A stretch of 7,311 nucleotides of DNA from Candidatus Roizmanbacteria bacterium CG06_land_8_20_14_3_00_34_14 (GTDB lineage: Bacteria; Patescibacteriota; Microgenomatia; UBA1406; GWC2-37-13). Under the pieces are notes generated by a model. It was not told the origin of the DNA, ran no database searches, and saw only the letters and a list, made by a program, of their open reading frames with translations. The stretch spans positions 1-7,311 of the forward strand of contig PEVZ01000066.1 of NCBI GenBank assembly GCA_002779665.1, written 5' to 3'. A program made the position numbers and the translations under genes. Shown in pieces: positions 1-5,024 of the stretch. Position 1 is the first letter of the stretch. Each line of letters begins with the position of its first letter.

Positions 1-109
1 AAATTCCCTGTGCATAAAATTTGGGTTCACATTTGGTTCTATTGAAGCATCTTAGTTTGCACCATTGTGACGCACTTGCTTGTGTTGTGAAGATATCAAC
101 GCTTGCCAT
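1..109 (-). CDS. possible 5' part of an open frame running off the left edge
   Basis: On the minus strand an ATG at 109-107 opens a frame with no stop to the window edge (36 codons, beginning MASVDIFTTQ). It lies just beyond the strong terminator at 121-138, where a new gene could start. No Shine-Dalgarno site and no convincing promoter is visible. The peptide has three Cys in 36 residues and is less AT-biased in its codons than neighbouring genes. I recognise no family. It may be a chance frame; the missing sequence to the left would decide. Confidence 0.18.
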   Translation of the reverse strand, partial: MASVDIFTTQASASQWCKLRCFNRTKCEPKFYAQGI

Positions 110-120
110 AAATTTAAAAA

Positions 121-138
121 CCCCGCTCTTTGGTGGGG
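121..138 (-). terminator. rho-independent terminator of the small-membrane-protein transcript
   Basis: On the minus strand CCCCAC...GCGGGG forms a 6-bp stem (four G-C pairs, one G-U, one G-C) with a 6-nt loop, followed at once by TTTTT and an A/T-rich stretch. This is a textbook intrinsic terminator. It ends the transcript that carries the 61-aa and 35-aa genes and the hairpin region at 138-197. Confidence 0.8.
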
Positions 139-197
139 TGGGTAATTTACAATTTATTAATTACTCACACCGCACGGGCTCAATAAAGAGCATGTGC
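138..197 (-). ncRNA. tandem hairpins, candidate small RNA or structured 3' UTR
   Basis: Two strong stems precede the terminator on the minus strand. The first pairs 172-181 with 188-197 (9 of 10 positions pair, loop of 6). The second pairs 138-147 with 159-168 (10 continuous pairs including one G-U, 11-nt loop). With the terminator this makes three consecutive hairpins in about 80 nt, clearly richer in GC than the surroundings. A candidate extended -10 (237-245) could start a separate transcript of about 110 nt. Otherwise it is the 3' UTR of the 61/35-aa mRNA. A 12-codon frame starting ATGCACATG lies inside; I do not consider it supported. Confidence 0.4.
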
Positions 198-236
198 ATA
201 GTAATGAGTTTACAGAATATATTTTTCATGAAGTTA

Positions 237-245
237 ATTATAACA
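237..245 (-). promoter_or_regulatory. candidate extended -10 for the hairpin RNA
   Basis: Minus-strand TGTTATAAT is a perfect extended -10 (TGnTATAAT), predicting a start near 230. No recognisable -35 lies 16-18 nt upstream, and the site overlaps the last codons and downstream flank of the 35-aa gene. It could drive the three-hairpin RNA alone, or be fortuitous in AT-rich DNA. Confidence 0.35.
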
Positions 246-254
246 CAAAATATT

Positions 255-362
255 TTATTTCTCTCTAATTTTTACTCTACCTGCTATTATTAGAAGTAAA
301 AAAATTATTACTAAAATTCCCCATGAAATACTTGCCAAATCCATTGCTCTTGGGTTAATCAT
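255..362 (-). CDS. 35-aa single-TM small membrane protein
   Basis: This frame begins MINPRAMDL, carries one very hydrophobic stretch (about residues 13-27) and ends with a basic tail (RVKIREK), so it is a single-span protein with a positive C-terminus, probably cytoplasmic. Its ATG (362-360) shares one base with the TAA of the upstream 61-aa gene (TAATG), which implies translational coupling. An AAGGGGGTG Shine-Dalgarno site, one mismatch from full complementarity to the 16S tail, sits 8 nt before the ATG. That signal is stronger evidence for a real gene than the short length is against it. The family is not recognised. The tight pairing suggests the two small proteins act together in the membrane. 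Confidence 0.65.
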   Translation of the reverse strand: MINPRAMDLASISWGILVIIFLLLIIAGRVKIREK

Positions 363-547
363 TATTCTAACACCCCCTTTAATAAGATCAAGGATAAATA
401 CAGGCTAAATATCCCTAAAATAACATAACGAAATACATTTAGTTCAGGCTTTGATGTGATAAATGCTCCAATAAACCAACCAACGGACATATTGGAAAAA
501 AAATTAGACAAAGATTTTGCTTGAACTATATTAAGACTAATATTCAT
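362..547 (-). CDS. 61-aa two-TM small membrane protein
   Basis: The protein begins MNISLNIVQAKSL. It has an amphipathic N-terminus, a first hydrophobic segment around residues 20-31 (SVGWFIGAFI), a short polar link and a second segment around 40-58. This fits a hairpin membrane protein with both ends on the same side. I recognise no named family; small two-TM proteins with this layout are common in CPR genomes. The start is supported by a promoter with a perfect TTGACA whose -10 ends 6 nt before the ATG, so the mRNA is probably leaderless. It is the first gene of a two-gene unit with the 35-aa protein and is divergent from aspS. Confidence 0.7.
   Translation of the reverse strand: MNISLNIVQAKSLSNFFSNMSVGWFIGAFITSKPELNVFRYVILGIFSLYLSLILLKGVLE
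371..379 (-). promoter_or_regulatory. strong Shine-Dalgarno site for the 35-aa gene
   Basis: Minus-strand AAGGGGGTG, 8 nt before the ATG at 362 and inside the end of the 61-aa coding region. It decides the start of the downstream small gene and shows that this organism uses Shine-Dalgarno initiation for internal cistrons. Confidence 0.7.
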
Positions 548-553
548 AGATAT

Positions 554-582
554 AATTTAGCTTTTCATTGAATGGTTGTCAA
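554..582 (-). promoter_or_regulatory. promoter of the 61/35-aa genes, leaderless type
   Basis: On the minus strand TTGACA (577-582), a 17-nt spacer and TAAATT (554-559) precede the ATG by only 6 nt. The expected transcription start therefore falls on or next to the A of the ATG at 547. No Shine-Dalgarno site precedes this gene. Confidence 0.6.
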
Positions 583-606
583 GATGAAGATAAAATAATA
601 TATAAT
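576..606 (+). promoter_or_regulatory. candidate aspS promoter, overlapping the divergent promoter
   Basis: TATAAT at 601-606 is a perfect -10 with the aspS ATG 13 nt downstream, giving a leader of about 6-8 nt and no room for a Shine-Dalgarno site. TTGTCA at 576-581 matches the -35 consensus at 5 of 6 positions, but the spacer would be 19 nt. This -35 overlaps that of the divergent promoter, so the two polymerases should compete. Confidence 0.5.
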
Positions 607-619
607 AAAAAAACTGAGT

Positions 620-1987
620 ATGAAAAAAATATCTGTTGAACAAACTGTTGAAATGGTTGGAAAAGAAGTTAATCTTTACGGCTGGGTCGATACCAAGCGA
701 GACCATAAAAAGATTGTTTTTATTGATTTGAGAGATAGAACCGGGATTGTCCAGGTCGTCGGTGGAGAAGACTTTAAGAGTTTGAATACCGAAGATGTTG
801 TCTGGATTAAAGGTTTGGTTAAGACAAGACCGGAAAAACTTATCAACCCTAAAATCAAAACCGGAACAATTGAAATTGAAGCTAAAAAAGTCAAAGTTTT
901 AAATAAAACAAAACCTCTTCCATTACCTGTCACCGGCGATGGACACAATATTGATGAAGAAGTCCGACTCAAATATCGCTATCTTGATATTCGACGGCCA
1001 AGGATGTATAAAAACTTAGCTCTTCGCAGTAAATTTATTGACTTAATTCGACAGCACCTTTTCAAAAAAGATTTTTTGGAAATCGAGACACCGATTTTAT
1101 CCGAAACGACTCCTGAAGGTGCCCGTGATTTCATTGTCCCCTCCCGTCTTCAACCGGGTAAATTCTATGCTCTTCCCCAATCGCCTCAACAGTATAAACA
1201 ATTACTGATGGTCGGTGGCGTAGAAAAATATTTTCAGATTGCCCGTTGTTTTCGTGATGAAGACCCGAGAGCTGACCGGGCTTATGGAGAATTTACCCAG
1301 CTTGATTTGGAAATGAGTTTTGTCGAACGGGAAGATGTTATGAATTTAGTTGAAGGGATGATGATTGAAATATATGAAAAATTAAATATCCCAATCAAAC
1401 AAAAACCCTTTCCGATTTTTACCTATCAAGAAGCAATTAAAAAATATGGGGCTGATAAATTTGATTTACGGACGGAAGAAGATAAAAAAAACGGCATTCA
1501 AGCATTCGCTTGGGTAATCGATTTCCCTTTCTTTGAACGAACACCAGAGGGTGGTTGGACATTTACTCATAATCCATTCTCCGCGCCAAAGCCTGAATTT
1601 ATGAAAGATTTGTTGGGAAAAAAAAATATCGGGAATATTTTGACGACTCAATATGATTTGGTCTGTAACGGATATGAAGTCGGTGGAGGAAGCATTAGAA
1701 ATCACACACTTGAAGGATTGAAAGCGGTCTTTGAAATAATGGGATTAGATGAGGCGGAAATCAATCTAAAATTCGGACATATGATAGAAGCTTTGGGCTA
1801 CGGAGCGCCTCCTCACGGAGGTATGGCACCCGGGATTGATCGGTTACTCACCTGTATAACCGGAGAGACCTCAATTCGTGAAGTGATTGCAATGCCGATG
1901 ACTTCGGGTGGACGAACCGCGATTATGAAAGCACCATCAGTCGTTAAAGATGAAAAGCTGAAAGAACTTGGTATTAAATTGACATAA
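620..1987 (+). CDS. aspS: aspartate--tRNA ligase, bacterial type without the GAD insertion
   Basis: A cytoplasmic class II synthetase that charges tRNA-Asp. An N-terminal OB-fold anticodon-binding domain (about 1-105, GWVDTKRDHKK) is followed by the catalytic core: motif 1 region and flipping loop (152-171, ETPILSETTPEGARDF), QSPQQYKQLLM (187-197), motif 2 (FRDED 211-215 to EFTQLDLEMSF 224-234), GGGSIRNH (355-362) and motif 3 (GMAPGIDRLL 401-410, Arg408). These signatures are of the bacterial subtype, normally about 580-600 residues. At 455 aa it lacks the insertion: YGADKFDLR (276-284) passes in about 12 residues to AFAWVIDFPFFE (295-306), so the GAD domain is absent, with all catalytic motifs intact. 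His29 sits where non-discriminating enzymes often carry His, so it may also charge tRNA-Asn for GatCAB; this is inference. The start is the first ATG after a perfect -10. Confidence 0.97.
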   Translation: MKKISVEQTVEMVGKEVNLYGWVDTKRDHKKIVFIDLRDRTGIVQVVGGEDFKSLNTEDVVWIKGLVKTRPEKLINPKIKTGTIEIEAKKVKVLNKTKPLPLPVTGDGHNIDEEVRLKYRYLDIRRPRMYKNLALRSKFIDLIRQHLFKKDFLEIETPILSETTPEGARDFIVPSRLQPGKFYALPQSPQQYKQLLMVGGVEKYFQIARCFRDEDPRADRAYGEFTQLDLEMSFVEREDVMNLVEGMMIEIYEKLNIPIKQKPFPIFTYQEAIKKYGADKFDLRTEEDKKNGIQAFAWVIDFPFFERTPEGGWTFTHNPFSAPKPEFMKDLLGKKNIGNILTTQYDLVCNGYEVGGGSIRNHTLEGLKAVFEIMGLDEAEINLKFGHMIEALGYGAPPHGGMAPGIDRLLTCITGETSIREVIAMPMTSGGRTAIMKAPSVVKDEKLKELGIKLT

Positions 1988-2092
1988 TCAATCTAATTGA
2001 TCTAATTATTCTAAACAAATCCCAATTTCACAGTTTAACATCGATAATTATATAGGTCAATAATAAAAATTATAAATTAGAAATTTTAAAAA

Positions 2093-2995
2093 ATGCGACT
2101 CAAACATATTTTCTTTTTCGCATTTTTTACATTTCTTTTTCTCTTCTACCCGGGTGATTCGTACTATTTTCATATTTTTGCTTACAATCGGGAGCTAATA
2201 AATAAAACTGAAACGGTAAAAAAAATTAATATTAGACCAATTCCATATTTAAAACTTCCATTCTATCCTGAAGTGACAGCTCAGGCGATCTATTTAGTTG
2301 ATTTACCGTCTTTTACACCAATTTTTTTCCGTAACGAAAATTTGAAACTTTTACCGGCTTCAACTACCAAAATTATCACCGCCTTAGTCGCGATGGATAT
2401 CTACAAACCTGATCAAATAATTACTGTAAAAAAAACTATTGATGAGGGTCAGGTTATGGGACTTTTGGTCGGTGAAAAAATTACGGTTGAAAATATCTTA
2501 TACGGAACCCTTGTCCATTCCGGGAATGACGCTGCCTTCGTTTTAGCTGAAAATTATGGTTATGATAAGTTTATTAATTTAATGAATAAAAAGGCAGAAA
2601 GTTTAGGAATGAAAAACAGTCATTTTTCAAATCCAAATGGACTTGATTCGGGGACACAGCATTCAACGGCTTTTGATTTGAGTTTAGCCGCCAGAGAGCT
2701 CCTTAAGAATCCATATCTTTCAAAAATAGTATCAACCAAAGAAATAACTATTTCCGATGTTGATTTTAAATATTTTCACCAGCTAACTAATGTCAATAAA
2801 TTACTTGGAGAAATTCAAGGACTTGGCGGACTTAAAACCGGATACACTGAAAATGCCGGCGAAAACCTCGTTTCTTTTTATAAAAAAAATGGCCATCAGT
2901 TTGTCATCGTTATCTTAAAAAGTTTAGATAGGTTTAGTGATACAAGAAATATAATAAGCTGGATTGAAGCAAATGTTGACTACGCTAATTTTTAA
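2093..2995 (+). CDS. exported serine D-Ala-D-Ala carboxypeptidase (DacA/PBP5-like, peptidase S11)
   Basis: A penicillin-binding protein that trims the terminal D-Ala from peptidoglycan stem peptides outside the membrane. An N-terminal hydrophobic segment (about 5-20) after MRLKH serves as signal or anchor. All three active-site motifs are present: SxxK as STTK (Ser90 nucleophile, Lys93), SxN as SGN (143-145) and KTG (248-250). The family segments HFSNPNGLD (177-185) and GLGGLKTGYT (243-252) support S11 membership. At 300 aa it ends soon after the catalytic domain and lacks the C-terminal beta domain and amphipathic anchor of E. coli PBP5, so the N-terminal segment probably holds it at the membrane. 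No clear Shine-Dalgarno site precedes the ATG; a weak -10-like TATAAA lies at 2071-2076. Its last 11 nt overlap the end of the convergent 343-aa gene. Confidence 0.93.
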   Translation: MRLKHIFFFAFFTFLFLFYPGDSYYFHIFAYNRELINKTETVKKINIRPIPYLKLPFYPEVTAQAIYLVDLPSFTPIFFRNENLKLLPASTTKIITALVAMDIYKPDQIITVKKTIDEGQVMGLLVGEKITVENILYGTLVHSGNDAAFVLAENYGYDKFINLMNKKAESLGMKNSHFSNPNGLDSGTQHSTAFDLSLAARELLKNPYLSKIVSTKEITISDVDFKYFHQLTNVNKLLGEIQGLGGLKTGYTENAGENLVSFYKKNGHQFVIVILKSLDRFSDTRNIISWIEANVDYANF

Positions 2996-4016
2996 CTGCC
3001 GGTACATACCCCACGAAGTCCTCTTCTCCTAAAAATATGTAAACGGGTTGAAGATAATTTTGGTAAATATCAGGGTCTAAATATCCAAATTTCATACTTT
3101 TTATTAAAATATTTTTTTGCCCGGATGTTCCTGCAACGACCGAGCCTAAACCACTGTTTAATTCCGACCAGGCCTCCTCACCGGTTTTCACCCAATACGT
3201 ACCAATTTGTTCCTCAGATTTTTCAAAAAAAGCAATTTGACTCTTTATAATTTGAAAGTCTGTTCCTTGGAAAATCATAACAACATAATTTTGACTAGTA
3301 AAAAATTTAGGCGTCACTATATCAAAATCATCAATATTTGGACGCCTAAAATCAACCTCTACTAATTGTGCTTCTAAACTTTTCTCAACGTTGACAAAAC
3401 TTTCATTAATCGGATTCTGCCTAAGATAAATTATGTCAACGTTCCCCTTGGCCAGTTCATCGGGATATCTTCCTATTTTTTTTAAAAAATCAATTGCCTT
3501 ATTTTCTATTACGGTTTTCATAGGAATGCTTATATCAGGTGAAGTAAATAATGAATTATCAACTTTTCTATCAAATTTAAAATTAAAATTGGAAATATCT
3601 ATTGTTAATGTTTTTTCTTGATCGGAAAAGGTTGCTATTTTCCCTGTCAACTGATGTTTGACTACCTCTGTATCAAAACCAAAGCCTTTTGCCATCAAAT
3701 ATATCTTTTCAACGTAACCGAAACGGGGATTGTATTCAGGTAAAAAAAATACCTTCGCAGTATCGGTAGCGGTTATTGGAGTACCCTCAATCGTATCTAA
3801 GGTAAATTTTAGCCCAGCACTTGATGAAGAACCTGGAATTTCTGGCGGACCAACTTTTCCAAAAATTTGATTGGTAAAAGTTGGTACAGTTTTATTTGCT
3901 TCCAAAATAGTTAAGGTTAATTTAATTGAAAAGAAGAATATTAAAAAAATAAGACAAAATAAGACGAAGTAGGGTAAAAATTTTCTAAAATAATAAGACA
4001 GTTCAGTTAAGGACAT
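2985..4016 (-). CDS. membrane-anchored extracytoplasmic protein of unknown function, 343 aa
   Basis: A short cytoplasmic N-terminus is followed by one transmembrane segment (about 13-36), a Ser/Gly/Pro linker (about 56-68) and a large soluble domain rich in alternating beta-type patterns to the end, so a type II anchored outer domain is likely. I do not recognise the family. The ending, with PVYIFLGEEDF then GYVPAV, loosely recalls the C-terminal strands of the YycH/YycI regulators of the WalK kinase, but this is an impression without a diagnostic motif. It has its own leaderless-type promoter. Its stop lies inside the end of the convergent carboxypeptidase gene (11-nt overlap), leaving no room for a terminator between them. 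A wall or envelope role is possible from the context only. Confidence 0.88.
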   Translation of the reverse strand: MSLTELSYYFRKFLPYFVLFCLIFLIFFFSIKLTLTILEANKTVPTFTNQIFGKVGPPEIPGSSSSAGLKFTLDTIEGTPITATDTAKVFFLPEYNPRFGYVEKIYLMAKGFGFDTEVVKHQLTGKIATFSDQEKTLTIDISNFNFKFDRKVDNSLFTSPDISIPMKTVIENKAIDFLKKIGRYPDELAKGNVDIIYLRQNPINESFVNVEKSLEAQLVEVDFRRPNIDDFDIVTPKFFTSQNYVVMIFQGTDFQIIKSQIAFFEKSEEQIGTYWVKTGEEAWSELNSGLGSVVAGTSGQKNILIKSMKFGYLDPDIYQNYLQPVYIFLGEEDFVGYVPAVKN

Positions 4017-4022
4017 ATAATC

Positions 4023-4051
4023 ATCATACCTACCGGAGGAAGTTCAGTCAA
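4023..4051 (-). promoter_or_regulatory. leaderless-type promoter of the 343-aa gene
   Basis: Minus-strand TTGACT (4046-4051), a 17-nt spacer and TATGAT (4023-4028), then 6 nt and the ATG at 4016. This is the same geometry as the promoter of the 61-aa gene. A CTTCCTCCGG in the spacer is not a Shine-Dalgarno site, since it has the opposite polarity. Confidence 0.65.
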
Positions 4052-4053
4052 CA

Positions 4054-4161
4054 TTAATCTTTACAACACTCAAAAATCTTAACAATTGATTTATTGATCT
4101 GTTTCAATAAATCGTTTCGAAGATATTTTACAAAATCTTGAATTATTTTGTTTAATTTCAT
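4054..4161 (-). CDS. 35-aa basic peptide ending in Cys-Cys
   Basis: The frame begins MKLNKIIQDF and ends IFECCKD, with vicinal Cys32-Cys33. It is polar, Lys-rich and probably one amphipathic helix without a membrane span. It is supported by a clear GGTGGAG Shine-Dalgarno site 4 nt before the ATG and by position, starting 15 nt after the stop of the 74-aa CxxC membrane protein on the same strand. The cysteines suggest a thiol or metal link with that partner, but no family is recognised. The downstream 343-aa gene has its own promoter, whose -35 begins directly after this stop codon. Confidence 0.6.
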   Translation of the reverse strand: MKLNKIIQDFVKYLRNDLLKQINKSIVKIFECCKD

Positions 4162-4165
4162 ATGT

Positions 4166-4172
4166 CTCCACC
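4166..4172 (-). promoter_or_regulatory. Shine-Dalgarno site of the 35-aa Cys-Cys peptide
   Basis: GGTGGAG on the minus strand, 4 nt from the ATG at 4161 and within the gap after the upstream stop. It decides that the short frame is probably translated. Confidence 0.6.
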
Positions 4173-4176
4173 ACAA

Positions 4177-4401
4177 TTATAAAAAGTTAAATATCGTCAT
4201 TATCATTAACAATGATACAAACGATATGATTAATCGTTGATAAGGGAAAAAAACTTTACCACAATTATACTTTCTTAAAATTAAATCTAGTATTATGGAC
4301 AGAATAATTGTCAAAAAACCAATTACCAGAATATCATTTACTCCTAATTTTTTTGCAATTAACAATCCCCCTCCAATAGTTAGAATACACGCCAGACACA
4401 T
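4177..4401 (-). CDS. 74-aa multi-TM protein with N-terminal CxxC
   Basis: It begins MCLACILTIGGGLL: Cys2 and Cys5 form a CxxC at the head of a hydrophobic, Gly-rich segment (about 5-17). Two further spans follow at about 23-42 and 56-73, with a polar loop holding Cys47 (RKYNCGK). The opening followed by KKLGVNDILVIG resembles small CPR membrane proteins I recall as starting MC-x-x-C and continuing Gly-rich into a short loop. Their function is unknown to me; a thiol-redox or metal role is inferred only from the CxxC. It is first in a unit with the 35-aa Cys-Cys peptide and divergent from cutA, with a leaderless-type promoter 5 nt from the ATG. Confidence 0.7.
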   Translation of the reverse strand: MCLACILTIGGGLLIAKKLGVNDILVIGFLTIILSIILDLILRKYNCGKVFFPYQRLIISFVSLLMIMTIFNFL

Positions 4402-4406
4402 AGTTT

Positions 4407-4435
4407 ATGATAGAATTTATCGATATATATTGCAA
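4407..4435 (-). promoter_or_regulatory. leaderless-type promoter of the CxxC protein gene
   Basis: On the minus strand TTGCAA (4430-4435, 4 of 6 matches), a 17-nt spacer and TATCAT (4407-4412, 5 of 6), then 5 nt and the ATG at 4401. It lies within the 47-nt divergent gap shared with cutA. Confidence 0.5.
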
Positions 4436-4448
4436 TCTCTAGAACAAA

Positions 4449-4778
4449 ATGAAACAATGTTTATTATTTCTTTCTTGCAAGAATACCGAAGAAGCGGATA
4501 AAATTTCTTATGAATTATTAGGTGAAAAAATAATTGTTTGTGCCAAAAAAATACCTATTAATTCTTCCTATTTATGGAAAAATAAGATAAAATCCTCTCA
4601 AGAAATTTTACTAATTATGGATTCAATTGAGGAAAATTTTGAAAAAATTGACATAGTAGTTAAAAAACTTCACAGTTATAAAACTTATAATTTGGTAATG
4701 ACAAAAGTAGATAAGATTAATAATAAGGCATTAAAATGGCTTCAAAAAAATATGTTACACCCTAATATTACGGTGTAA
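4449..4778 (+). CDS. cutA: CutA family protein (divalent-cation tolerance, PII-like fold)
   Basis: CutA proteins are small trimeric cytoplasmic proteins of ferredoxin-like fold, linked to copper and divalent-cation tolerance; their exact activity remains unclear. At 109 aa the length is typical. Family segments are visible in order: GEKIIVCAKKIP (25-36, matching the xLaACvxxxP block), SSYLWKNKI (39-47, matching the Y-W-x-x-K-I block), SQEILLIMDS (50-59), LHSYKTYNLV (74-83, the counterpart of the usual HPYxxPE block) and ALKWLQ (94-99). The Pro-Glu after the Tyr is not conserved, so this is a divergent member. A TATATT at 4426-4431 could be its -10, giving an 11-nt leader without a Shine-Dalgarno site. 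The stop codon lies inside the terminator hairpin. Confidence 0.88.
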   Translation: MKQCLLFLSCKNTEEADKISYELLGEKIIVCAKKIPINSSYLWKNKIKSSQEILLIMDSIEENFEKIDIVVKKLHSYKTYNLVMTKVDKINNKALKWLQKNMLHPNITV

Positions 4779-4781
4779 CAT
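4752..4781 (+). terminator. hairpin terminator overlapping the cutA stop codon
   Basis: ATGTTACACC (4752-4761) pairs perfectly with GGTGTAACAT (4772-4781): a 10-bp stem with a 10-nt loop, followed by TTT. The stop codon TAA (4776-4778) is inside the right arm, so the last codons of cutA double as the terminator. The U-tract is short, hence moderate confidence. Confidence 0.55.
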
Positions 4782-4809
4782 TTTCAATATTAATTTTGGA
4801 GAATTTAAA

Positions 4810-4818
4810 TGATATAAT
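4810..4818 (+). promoter_or_regulatory. extended -10 promoter of the nested tRNA transcript
   Basis: TGATATAAT is a perfect extended -10 (TGnTATAAT), expected to start transcription near 4825, about 16 nt before the outer stem of the structured RNA. The best -35 candidate with a 17-nt spacer is TTAATT (4790-4795), which is weak, as extended -10 promoters allow. It implies that the outer structure and the enclosed tRNA are made as one precursor. Confidence 0.6.
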
Positions 4819-4905
4819 TTCTTAAACTTTTTCCTATTTTTGTCGGGGTGGCGAAATGTTCAACTGATTGTTTCTGAAAGAAGTGAGGAATTACAATCAG
4901 TTAAT

Positions 4906-4942
4906 CCCGTCCGAGTAAAACGAGGCGGGAGTATATATTTTT
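4906..4942 (+). terminator. possible attenuator hairpin before the tRNA-Leu
   Basis: CCCGTCCG (4906-4913) pairs with CGAGGCGGG (4921-4929) as 8 bp with one bulged A and a 7-nt loop. It is followed by AGTATATA and TTTTT (4938-4942). The U-run is 8 nt from the stem, so termination would be inefficient. It may attenuate read-through into the tRNA or be only a processing landmark. Confidence 0.3.
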
Positions 4943-4943
4943 C

Positions 4944-5024
4944 GGGCGAATGGCGAAATGGTATACGCGTAGTCTTGAGGAGGCTATGGGGCAACCCGTG
5001 GGAGTTCAAGTCTCCCTTCGCCCA
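4944..5024 (+). tRNA. tRNA-Leu(GAG)
   Basis: A complete type II tRNA of 81 nt. The acceptor stem GGGCGAA/TTCGCCC is perfect with discriminator A5024. The D-stem is GCG/CGC (4953-4955, 4966-4968). The anticodon stem TAGTC/GGCTA (4970-4974, 4982-4986) holds the loop TTGAGGA with anticodon GAG at 4977-4979, reading CUC and CUU, and a purine at position 37. The variable arm TGGGGCAACCCGT (4987-4999) has a GGG/CCC stem, as expected for leucine. The T-arm is GGGAG-TTCAAGT-CTCCC (5000-5016). CCA is not encoded (CTT follows), so it must be added by nucleotidyltransferase. It lies inside the larger structured RNA, so maturation needs cleavage on both sides. Confidence 0.96.

Noticed and set aside
21..293. 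90-codon plus-strand open frame starting at TTG
   Set aside because: It runs through the terminator and hairpin region and across the end of the better-supported 35-aa minus gene. It has no start signal and no protein-like pattern.
676..1705. Minus-strand frames inside aspS
   Set aside because: They are antisense shadows of a well-conserved synthetase gene, without start signals or recognisable products.
4295..4501. 68-codon plus-strand frame across the cutA start
   Set aside because: It overlaps both the CxxC gene and cutA, lacks start signals, and its end is an out-of-frame reading of cutA.
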